This document shows, piece by piece, positions 47,427 to 54,437 of a stretch of 64,000 nucleotides of DNA. Position 1 is the stretch's first letter. Each line of letters begins with the position of its first letter. The stretch comes from Phycisphaera sp. (GTDB lineage: Bacteria > Planctomycetota > Phycisphaerae > Phycisphaerales > UBA1924), in assembly GCA_003712165.1 (NCBI GenBank), contig RHLH01000001.1:744001-808000 (forward strand), written 5' to 3'. A program made the translations under genes and the position numbers. Under the pieces are notes generated by a model. The model was not told the origin of the DNA. It made no database searches and saw only the letters and a list, made by a program, of their open reading frames with translations.

Positions 47427-47498
47427 GACCCGATAGTGTAATGGCTAGCACCACAGTTTTTGATACTGTTAGTCCAGGTTCGAGTCCTGGTCGGGTTA
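47427..47498 (+). tRNA. tRNA-Gln (anticodon TTG)
   Basis: Acceptor GACCCGA/TCGGGTT with a G-U first pair, D-arm GTGT...AGCAC, anticodon stem ACAGT/ACTGT with loop TTTTGAT (TTG), a 4-base variable loop, T-arm CCAGG TTCGAGT CCTGG, discriminator A. A register shifted by one would pair U47426 with A47498, giving the U1-A72 pair common in bacterial tRNA-Gln. No encoded CCA. Confidence 0.93.
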
Positions 47499-47539
47499 TT
47501 TCTTATTTCTGAATCAACGACGCGCAGCCGACCGCACAC

Positions 47540-48313
47540 GTGACGAGCGCACAACCCATCGCGATCATCCTCGCTGCGGGCAAAGGCACCCGGATGAAGT
47601 CGGATCTGCCCAAGGTCTGCCACCCGATCGGCGGGCGTCCCATGGTGTGTGCGGTTGTGGACACGTGCCTCGCCGCTGGTTGCGCGAGCACCGTCGCGGT
47701 GGTGGGGTACAAGCAGGAGCTCGTCCGCGAGGCGCTCAACGAGTACGGGGGCAAGGTCGATTACGCGGTCCAGGACGAGCAGAACGGGACCGGGCACGCC
47801 GTCAAATGTGCGCTGCCCAATCTTGAGGGCGCAGACGACGACACGCCCGTCTTCATCCTCTGCGGCGACGGCCCGCTCATCCGCACCGACACGCTCGATG
47901 CGATCCTCGATATGCACACCAAAGCCAACGCCTCGGCGACGCTGGCGACCGCTGTCGTCGACGACCCGACCGGCTATGGCAGGATCGTGCGTGACGCGAA
48001 CGGCAGGTTCCTCCGCATCGTCGAGCAGAAGAACGCGAGCGACGAAGAACGCGCGATCCGCGAGATCAACCCGAGCTACTACTGCATCAGGCTCGCGGAC
48101 CTGCGTGAGGGCCTCTCGCGGGTGACTCCCAACGAGGCGACGGGCGAGGAGTACATCACCGATGTCCCGGAGATTCTGCTTGGGCTCGGGTGCACGGTTG
48201 AGGTGATCGACGCGGTGCCCGCTGAGGATGTGCTGAGCATCAACACACCCGAGCAACTGGCGGATGTCGATTCGATTTTCAGGAGCCGAACAGGCTCCGC
48301 GGGACGGGTGTAA
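47540..48313 (+). CDS. glmU: GlmU-type uridylyltransferase domain only (no acetyltransferase domain)
   Basis: The 257-residue protein begins at a GTG and has IILAAGKGTRMKSDLPKV (the nucleotidyltransferase signature), DEQNGTGHAVKCAL near residue 79, CGDGPLI near 106 and YGRIVRD near 148, then EINPSYYCI. It matches the N-terminal uridylyltransferase half of GlmU, which makes UDP-GlcNAc. The left-handed beta-helix acetyltransferase half is absent; the stop is close to where the domains would join. The acetyl step must be encoded elsewhere. First gene of the row glmU-prs-ctc-pth. Confidence 0.88.
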   Translation: MTSAQPIAIILAAGKGTRMKSDLPKVCHPIGGRPMVCAVVDTCLAAGCASTVAVVGYKQELVREALNEYGGKVDYAVQDEQNGTGHAVKCALPNLEGADDDTPVFILCGDGPLIRTDTLDAILDMHTKANASATLATAVVDDPTGYGRIVRDANGRFLRIVEQKNASDEERAIREINPSYYCIRLADLREGLSRVTPNEATGEEYITDVPEILLGLGCTVEVIDAVPAEDVLSINTPEQLADVDSIFRSRTGSAGRV

Positions 48314-48328
48314 AGGGGAGCCCTGGGC

Positions 48329-49312
48329 ATGACGAACTCGGACGCGAACAAGCTGAAGATCTTCGCCGGTCGGCACATGCGTGATCTCGCGCAGTCGATG
48401 TGCGACCATCTCGACATCCCGATCGGCGAGGCGCGGACGCACGTGTTCCCCGACGGCGAGATGATGCTCAAGGTCGAAGAGGATGTCCGGGGCCGAGACT
48501 GCTACATCGTCATCTCGACGTGCATGCCCGTGAACGACAACCTGATGGAGCTCCTGATCTTCCTTGACTGCCTGCGTCGCGCGTCGGCGGAGAACGTCAC
48601 GATCGTGCTGCCTTACTTCGGCTACGCGAGGCAGGACCGCAAGAGCGAGGGCCGGGTGCCGATCACAGCGAAACTGGTCGCCAACCTGCTCACTGCGGGC
48701 AAGGCCGACCGGATCATCGCGCTCGACCTGCACGCGGCTCAGATCCAGGGCTTCTTCGATATCCCCGTCGATCACCTGTCCGCGACGCCCGTGTTCAGCG
48801 ACTACTTCAAAGCGCACCGCGATGACCTGAAGGACCTGTGCATGGTGAGCCCGGACGTGGGCAACGTGAAGGTCGCCGAGGGCTTTGCGAACATGCTGGG
48901 CGGCGATCTGGCGATCATCAACAAGCGGCGACTCTCGGGCGACTCGGTCGAGACGGGCCACATCATTGGTGATGTGAAGGGCAAGACCGTTCTGATGGTT
49001 GACGACATGATCTCGACGGCGGGCACGATCTGCGCCGCGGCCGAGGTTGTCATGGAGAACGGGGCGACGGATGTCATCGCCGCAGCGAGCCACGGGCTGT
49101 TCGTTGGCAAGGCGTTTGAGCGTCTCAACGACAGCCCCATCAGCAAGGTTGTCGTCACCAATTCGATCCCGCCTGAACGAGCCAAGGAGGCTCTGGGCGA
49201 CAAACTGGTCACGCTGGACGTAAGCGGCCTGCTGGGCGACGCGATCCACCGTGTCCACCACAAGGAATCTGTCAGTGCGCTGTTCAAGGGAACCGCGGGC
49301 TTCAAGAGGTAA
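48329..49312 (+). CDS. prs: Ribose-phosphate pyrophosphokinase (PRPP synthase)
   Basis: The 327-residue enzyme makes PRPP from ribose-5-phosphate and ATP. It has FAGRHMRDLAQSMCDHL near the start, FPDGEMMLKVEEDVRG (about 39-54), PYFGYARQDRKSEGR (about 94-108), DLHAAQIQGFFD (about 132-143), and the PRPP loop VLMVDDMISTAGTI (about 222-235). Fifteen bases after glmU, an order shared with Firmicutes (gcaD-prs-ctc). Confidence 0.95.
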   Translation: MTNSDANKLKIFAGRHMRDLAQSMCDHLDIPIGEARTHVFPDGEMMLKVEEDVRGRDCYIVISTCMPVNDNLMELLIFLDCLRRASAENVTIVLPYFGYARQDRKSEGRVPITAKLVANLLTAGKADRIIALDLHAAQIQGFFDIPVDHLSATPVFSDYFKAHRDDLKDLCMVSPDVGNVKVAEGFANMLGGDLAIINKRRLSGDSVETGHIIGDVKGKTVLMVDDMISTAGTICAAAEVVMENGATDVIAAASHGLFVGKAFERLNDSPISKVVVTNSIPPERAKEALGDKLVTLDVSGLLGDAIHRVHHKESVSALFKGTAGFKR

Positions 49313-49370
49313 CAAGAGAATCGGTTCCCCGAGGGCATCCGGCCCCGGGATGTTGTGAAGGAAAGTAACT

Positions 49371-50018
49371 ATGCACGAGAAAGCACCCGTCCTCAAGGGC
49401 GAAGTCAGAGAGCGGCTTGGCTCCAGGTACTCCAAGCGACTGCGCGACGCGGGCCGACTGCCCGTCGTTGTCTACGGCCACGGCAAGGATCCCGCTTCGA
49501 TCAGCGTCGATGCCAAGGAGACGATCAACTACATCCACCACGGCGAGCGCGTCTTCACCATCGACGTCGCAGGCCAGCAGGAGACCGTTCTGCTCCGCGA
49601 TGTGCAGTTCAACCACCTCGGTGACGGCATTATCCACTGCGACCTCGCTCGCGTGGACCTCGACGAGACCACGCACGCACACGTGCACGTCACCCTCAAG
49701 GGCGACGCGGCCGGCCTCAAGGAAGCCGACACGCTGCTCATGCACCCCGTGACCGAGCTGACCGTCGAGTGCAAGCTCAAGGACCTGCCCGACGAGATCG
49801 TCGTGGACATCAGCGAGCTCGGCTCTGGCCAGGCGATCCACGCTGGAGAGGTCACACTGCCCAGCGGGGTCAAGCTGCTGAGCGATGGTGAGGACATCCT
49901 CGCACAGATCGTCCACTCGGGCGGCTCGACTGAGTCCGCAGAGGAGACCGAGGTTTCGGCAGATGCCCAGCCTGAGGTCATCACGGAGAAGAAGGAAGAG
50001 GAGAAGGAAGACGAGTGA
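49371..50018 (+). CDS. rplY: 50S ribosomal protein L25 / Ctc (TL5) family
   Basis: The 215-residue protein has the L25 5S-rRNA-binding domain (about 1-95, LKGEVRERLGSRYSKRLR onward, then GRLPVVVYG) and the C-terminal TL5/Ctc beta domain (about 96-190, HAHVHVTLKGDAAGLKEAD). It ends in a highly acidic tail rich in Glu and Lys. It binds 5S rRNA in the large subunit; the long form is the Ctc type, stress-linked in Bacillus. Fifty-eight bases after prs, and overlapping an upstream start option for pth. Confidence 0.94.
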   Translation: MHEKAPVLKGEVRERLGSRYSKRLRDAGRLPVVVYGHGKDPASISVDAKETINYIHHGERVFTIDVAGQQETVLLRDVQFNHLGDGIIHCDLARVDLDETTHAHVHVTLKGDAAGLKEADTLLMHPVTELTVECKLKDLPDEIVVDISELGSGQAIHAGEVTLPSGVKLLSDGEDILAQIVHSGGSTESAEETEVSADAQPEVITEKKEEEKEDE

Positions 50019-50041
50019 TACTCGTCCGCTTGCTCAACGCG

Positions 50042-50671
50042 ATGAAACTCCTAATCGGCCTCGGCAATCCCGGATCGGAATACGCAAGGACCAGGCACAA
50101 CGCCGGGTTTATGGCTGTCGATCTGCTCGCCGAGCGGTTCGCAAAGGGCGAGATCGCACGGAGCAAGTTCCATTCCCTCATCATCGAGGCGTCGGTGGGC
50201 GGCACCAGGTGCCTGCTCATGAAACCCGTGACCTACATGAACCGGTCGGGCCAGGCTGCGGCCGAGGCGTGCAGGTTCTACAAGCTCAACCCAGCCGAGG
50301 ACGTGCTTGTCCTGGTCGACGATGTCGCGCTCCCGTGCGGCATGATCAGGCTCAAGGCGACCGGTGGCGCAGGCGGGCACAACGGGCTGACCGACATGGC
50401 CCGCAAGCTCGGGACTGAGAACTACGCCAGGCTCCGCATCGGGGTGGACGAGAAGCCGCCGATGATGCGGCTCGACGACTACGTCCTCGGGCGGTTCACG
50501 GAAGAGCAGTTCGACCGTCTTCGGCCGGCGCTGACGCAGGCCGCCGACGCGGCCGAGGTCTTCGCGGCAGAGGGCATCGAGGCCTCGATGAACAAGTTCA
50601 ACACGAGAAACTCCTCGTCCGGTTGGGGCACCCCCGAGACGGACGAGAACGAAGAAGAAAGATCAGCTTGA
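50042..50671 (+). CDS. pth: Peptidyl-tRNA hydrolase
   Basis: Pth frees tRNAs from stalled peptidyl-tRNA. From the ATG at 50042 the protein is 209 residues and starts MKLLIGLGNPGSEYARTRHN, with catalytic His19 in TRHNAGF, KPVTYMNRSG (about 60-69), and GGAGGHNGL (about 107-115). The GTG at 50015 would overlap the rplY stop but adds 9 unlikely residues. It completes the glmU-prs-ctc-pth block. Confidence 0.95.
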   Translation: MKLLIGLGNPGSEYARTRHNAGFMAVDLLAERFAKGEIARSKFHSLIIEASVGGTRCLLMKPVTYMNRSGQAAAEACRFYKLNPAEDVLVLVDDVALPCGMIRLKATGGAGGHNGLTDMARKLGTENYARLRIGVDEKPPMMRLDDYVLGRFTEEQFDRLRPALTQAADAAEVFAAEGIEASMNKFNTRNSSSGWGTPETDENEEERSA

Positions 50672-50713
50672 AACAAGCGCGGCGAGATGAACCGCGAGAA
50701 AGGCAACCCAGAA

Positions 50714-51235
50714 ATGGCGGATACCCAGAGATTCAATGAGTACGAGGTGATGTTCCTCATCAGTCAGGCCGAGGCGAACGACTTCCAGGGCGTCATCGAT
50801 CACATCAACAACCTCTTCGATCGTGCGAACGCAGAGGTCATCTCGATGCAGAAGTGGGACGAGCGTCGTCTCGCCTACGAGATCGACAAGCAGAAGCGCG
50901 GCGTGTACATCCTCAGCTACGTCAAGGCTCCGACCGAGAGCATGCAGGCGTTCGAGCGTGACTGCAACATCTCCGAGCGTATCCTCAGGACGCTGGTCAC
51001 TAAGGCCGACCACCTGACGCTTGAGGAGATGAAGGCATTCGACCGCCGGAGCGACCTCGAGACCGAGGCCAAGGAGCGTGCCCTGCGTGCGGCAGAGCGC
51101 GAGGAAGCCGGCATGAGCTCGAGCGTCTCGCTCGGCGCCCCGGTCAAGGAAGAGCCTAAGGCCGACGCACCCGCCGAGGAGCCGGCACCCGAGGGTGAGG
51201 CCAGCCCCGCAGAGGCGACCGCCGACTCGGAGTAA
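50714..51235 (+). CDS. rpsF: 30S ribosomal protein S6
   Basis: From the ATG at 50714 the protein is 173 residues. The S6 fold covers about 1-105 (YEVMFLISQAE, then ISMQKWDERRLAYEIDKQKRG, then ISERILRTLVTK). S6 pairs with S18 in the small-subunit platform. After the fold comes a tail of about 65 residues rich in Glu, Ala and Pro, longer than in most relatives. The ATG at 50687 is an alternative start, 9 residues longer. Order here: rpsF, ssb, then rplI, without rpsR. Confidence 0.94.
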   Translation: MADTQRFNEYEVMFLISQAEANDFQGVIDHINNLFDRANAEVISMQKWDERRLAYEIDKQKRGVYILSYVKAPTESMQAFERDCNISERILRTLVTKADHLTLEEMKAFDRRSDLETEAKERALRAAEREEAGMSSSVSLGAPVKEEPKADAPAEEPAPEGEASPAEATADSE

Positions 51236-51310
51236 CACCCGACAGGCCGTTCCCGCCCTAGCTGAACCCGAACGCTATGCTCTTGTGGACAAGCGATAAG
51301 GAGATACGCC

Positions 51311-51769
51311 ATGGCCAGCTACAACAAGGTCCTCCTCATGGGCAACCTGACGAGGGACGTCGAGATCAAGCAGATCGGCAGCGGCCAATCGGTGGCCAAC
51401 ATCGGTCTCGCGGTCAACCGCCGATTCCGCACCCAGTCGGGAGAGGATCGCGATGAGACCACCTTCATCGACTGCGAGGCCTGGGGACGCCAGGCCGAGG
51501 TCATGGCGCAGTACCTCTCCAAGGGACGCCCCGTGTTCATCGAAGGCCGGCTCAAGCTCGATACCTGGCAGGACAAGAACGACGGCTCGAACCGCTCGAA
51601 GATGCGGGTCGTCGTCGAGGGCTTCCAGTTCATCGACAGCGGAGGCGGCGGTGGGGGCGGAGGCCAGAGCCGAGGCGGCGGGGGCTCAAGAGCCCAGTCC
51701 AGCGGCGGCGGCTCCGGCGGGTACGACAACTACAACGAACCAGTCAGTGCCGATGACATCCCGTTCTAA
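51311..51769 (+). CDS. ssb: Single-stranded DNA-binding protein
   Basis: The 152-residue SSB has the OB fold in its first 108 residues (YNKVLLMGNLTRDVEIKQI, then TTFIDCEAWGRQAEVMAQYL), a glycine-rich linker with Arg and Ser, and the acidic tip DDIPF that binds partner proteins. AAGGAG precedes the ATG. Located between rpsF and rplI as is usual, but with no rpsR after it. Confidence 0.96.
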   Translation: MASYNKVLLMGNLTRDVEIKQIGSGQSVANIGLAVNRRFRTQSGEDRDETTFIDCEAWGRQAEVMAQYLSKGRPVFIEGRLKLDTWQDKNDGSNRSKMRVVVEGFQFIDSGGGGGGGGQSRGGGGSRAQSSGGGSGGYDNYNEPVSADDIPF

Positions 51770-51825
51770 GCCCTGACCAACGAGCCAAGGCTTGGTAACT
51801 CCAGCCCAGACATGCCTTTCGACTC

Positions 51826-51930
51826 CCGGGCGCCTACGCTCCCGGGCACAATCTGAAGAGCCCGCCGACTGTCGGCGGGCGCCGTTGGGGCCCACGCGAG
51901 GGCTTCTAAACTCCCGCCTAGTACGCGGGA
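51826..51930 (+). other. Three hairpins in the ssb-rplI gap
   Basis: CCCGGG-N10-CCCGGG (51826-51847), a perfect 9-bp GCCCGCCGA/TCGGCGGGC with a 3-base loop (51860-51880), and CCCGC-N7-GCGGG (51914-51930) just before the rplI start at 51950. They may be an attenuator, a terminator for ssb, or a ribosomal-protein leader. Confidence 0.45.
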
Positions 51931-51949
51931 AGACAGCGAGGACAGCACC

Positions 51950-52528
51950 ATGCGTAAAGACGTACAGCTTCTTCTTGTAGAGACCGTGGACAACCTTGGC
52001 ATCGTCGGCGATGTCGTCAAGGTTCGCGCGGGCTACGCCCGGAATTACCTCCTGCCTCGGGGCCTGGCCACCACGCCCGACGAGTCACTCATCGCCTCGC
52101 TTGCCGAGAAGCGCAAGCAGGCCGAGGTTGAGCAGGGCAAGCTCCGTGTCGAGCGTGAGGCGCTCATCAAGCGTCTTGAGGGTGTCGAGATCACGATGCA
52201 GCGCGCCTGCAACGATCTCGGCCTGCTCTACGGCTCGGTCACCCAGCAGGATATCTCCGGCGCACTCAAGTCGCTTGGCTTCGAGGTCAAGCCTCGCGAG
52301 GTCCGTCTGCCCCAGGTCATCAAGCGTCTGGGTCAGTTCGAGGTCAACGTCAAGCTCGCCTCGGATCTCGAGGAGCACGTCCAGGTGCACGTCGTTCCGG
52401 ACCGCGAGCTCGAAGGCGACGAGCGCGAAGAGATGGAGTTCGACAACGAGGGCAACCTGATCGAGAAGCCTGAGAAGCCCGCCAAGGCGGAGGCTCCGGC
52501 AGAAGAGGCCGCCCCGGCTGCCGAGTAA
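51950..52528 (+). CDS. rplI: 50S ribosomal protein L9
   Basis: The 192-residue protein has the N-terminal RNA-binding domain (VQLLLVETVDNLGIVGDVV, then VRAGYARNYLLPRG), the long connecting helix, and the C-terminal domain (TQQDISGALKSLGFEV). After residue 150 it adds an acidic, Ala/Glu-rich tail that most L9 proteins lack. It closes the ribosomal block and is followed by a strong terminator. Confidence 0.95.
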   Translation: MRKDVQLLLVETVDNLGIVGDVVKVRAGYARNYLLPRGLATTPDESLIASLAEKRKQAEVEQGKLRVEREALIKRLEGVEITMQRACNDLGLLYGSVTQQDISGALKSLGFEVKPREVRLPQVIKRLGQFEVNVKLASDLEEHVQVHVVPDRELEGDEREEMEFDNEGNLIEKPEKPAKAEAPAEEAAPAAE

Positions 52529-52557
52529 CGCTTACGCGTTCAATCAAAGCAACAACA

Positions 52558-52591
52558 AAGAAGGCCGACCCGCGAGAGGGTCGGCCTTCTT
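52558..52591. terminator. Bidirectional terminator between rplI and the CvpA-like gene
   Basis: A 14-bp perfect stem AAGAAGGCCGACCC/GGGTCGGCCTTCTT with a 6-base loop. It serves rplI on the plus strand and the convergent minus-strand operon, which ends at 52622. Confidence 0.85.
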
Positions 52592-52621
52592 GCCTTTGAC
52601 TCAGTTGTTTGTGCTTCTTGA

Positions 52622-54397
52622 TTATCTGCCGCGAGGCCTCGTGAGCACGAGCGGTGCATCGAACGTGACCAGCGCGGTATCCCCGATCGCGAAGTGCTTC
52701 AGATCGACGCCGATACTCGGGCGGAAGATCAGGATCAGCACCTGGTCGTCTCGGCTCCGCACGAGCGAGTCGGCTTCGTTGAGGCCCAGCATCGGGCGAC
52801 CCGGGGTGTAGCGAATCTGAACCTTGTTGTTGTCTTGGTAGATAAACCCGACCGCGTTATACGCCTGTCCATCCGCGTCGATGATCACGGGCGGGACGTC
52901 GGCTCGGAGTTCAGCAGCAGCGGTTGTCGAGAAGTAGCTCGCGGGGAACTGCGAGGGATCACCGGTGACCTGGACCTGCACAATATTCGTGTCGCGGCTG
53001 ATAAAGAACTCATCAACACGCAGCGCCCGGTCGAGGCCCCGGCCGCTTACATCGCCCGGTGCGAAGACGCCCTCGCCGTTGACGATTTGGTTGTCGTCGT
53101 TGATATCGAGCCCGCTGGTGTTTCCCTTCTGGAGCACGACGCGGTTGCCTAGGCGAGGCCCGGTGTCGATGCCCGTCCCGCGTGGGTTCGTGCCGTCAAC
53201 GGTGGTCGCATACTGCAGGTTGAGGTTCTGTGTTCTGTTCCCGACGAGCATGTCGCCCGTCTGGATCGCGATGTCGCGCGACGAGGCGTCGCTGAACTCG
53301 CGGACGGTGTCGGATTCATCGAGCTCGTGACGGATGTTGCGGATGTAGAGCGAGGTGGGTTCGTAACCGGCTGGGACGCCGAACTCGAAGGCCATTGGTG
53401 ACTCGGTCGCGCCGCCGACAGACGCGACGTACATCTCACCGTCGAAGCGGAACCTGCCGAACGTCCGGTTGCCGGTGCGGGCCTGCGCGGTGACAGCGAT
53501 CGGGTAGAGCGTGACCGCATCGCCCGAGGCGTTGTGTGCCACGAGGCGGAACTGGCCCTTGCCGACGACGACCTTGCCGAACTTCTCTTTCGCGCCGGCC
53601 TTGAAGTTGATGAGGAAGCCCTCGATGTAGGAGCCAGCGGGGAGATTCTCGCCGTTGAGCGTGTTGACCTGCTGGATCGCCGCGTTGAATTGGTCGGCGA
53701 AGACCTGATCGGCTGGGAGGTCTGACCCCTTTCCGACGGTGAATCGCGTGACGACCTCGAACGCGTCTGGCACGATGTTGTTCTTGTTGGCGCCCTGACC
53801 CTCGCTCATGCGCTGCGTGCCCGCCGCGGATGCGAGGTCCGGGTAGTAGTACGACAGGGGCGATGATGAGTAGAGCACGTTCTGCGAGAGGTGGTTGTAC
53901 AGACCTGAAGTGAGGCGATCGACGGGAACCCAGAGACGTTCCTGGATCTGGAAGTTGCCCTGGTTCGCCATGTGCACGGGCTGGTAGCCCATGAACTTCG
54001 TGGGTACGCGCAGGAAGCTGACACTGATGACAAACATGCCCGCGGTGATGACCCCGATCATGGCGCCGCAGATGCCGCCTCCGATGGAGTCCATCGTGTC
54101 CTCGATGATGATGTTGCCCGGCGCGATCTTGTCGGTCGCCACGCGGAGCAGCGCGAGGCTGATCACGAAGGGCAACGCAAGCCCAAGACCCCAGGCGGCG
54201 TCACCGACGAAGGTCAGGAAGCCCGATGTCGGAGCTTTGTTGAGCAGGAACAGGGAGATGGGCTCCCAGAACGCGAACGCGATGGCGCCTGCGGCGATCA
54301 CACACCCGAGGTGCAGGAGAGCCGAGAAGAAACCGCGCGTGACCCAGAGGTACCCGAGGCCGAGGATGATCGCGATACTAAGCAGATTCATGAACAT
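52622..54397 (-). CDS. CvpA-like membrane protein with large C-terminal domain
   Basis: In this 591-residue protein, four membrane helices lie in the first 135 residues (about 5-25, 27-50, 62-85, 103-125) with CvpA-like Gly-rich loops. After residue 200 comes a long soluble, beta-rich part with an N-terminal Val-rich stretch and repeated DxD/NxD loops near residue 440. I do not recognise the soluble domain. Last gene of a three-gene minus-strand operon (pilT, degenerate GspE-like, this gene; 40 bp gap). Perhaps a membrane scaffold for the ATPases; not proven. Confidence 0.8.
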   Translation of the reverse strand: MFMNLLSIAIILGLGYLWVTRGFFSALLHLGCVIAAGAIAFAFWEPISLFLLNKAPTSGFLTFVGDAAWGLGLALPFVISLALLRVATDKIAPGNIIIEDTMDSIGGGICGAMIGVITAGMFVISVSFLRVPTKFMGYQPVHMANQGNFQIQERLWVPVDRLTSGLYNHLSQNVLYSSSPLSYYYPDLASAAGTQRMSEGQGANKNNIVPDAFEVVTRFTVGKGSDLPADQVFADQFNAAIQQVNTLNGENLPAGSYIEGFLINFKAGAKEKFGKVVVGKGQFRLVAHNASGDAVTLYPIAVTAQARTGNRTFGRFRFDGEMYVASVGGATESPMAFEFGVPAGYEPTSLYIRNIRHELDESDTVREFSDASSRDIAIQTGDMLVGNRTQNLNLQYATTVDGTNPRGTGIDTGPRLGNRVVLQKGNTSGLDINDDNQIVNGEGVFAPGDVSGRGLDRALRVDEFFISRDTNIVQVQVTGDPSQFPASYFSTTAAAELRADVPPVIIDADGQAYNAVGFIYQDNNKVQIRYTPGRPMLGLNEADSLVRSRDDQVLILIFRPSIGVDLKHFAIGDTALVTFDAPLVLTRPRGR

Positions 54398-54437
54398 GGC
54401 ACAAAGCTCCTGTTCGTGCTACGCGTGAGCGCGGGGC

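Noticed and set aside
46904..49435. Long open frame on the minus strand (843 codons)
   Set aside because: It lies antisense to the SWIM gene, the structured RNA, tRNA-Gln, glmU and prs, all better supported. Long antisense frames are common in GC-rich DNA.
51770..51949. A hidden rpsR gene between ssb and rplI
   Set aside because: The gap is 180 bp, too short for S18 (about 75 residues), and no S18-like sequence is seen.
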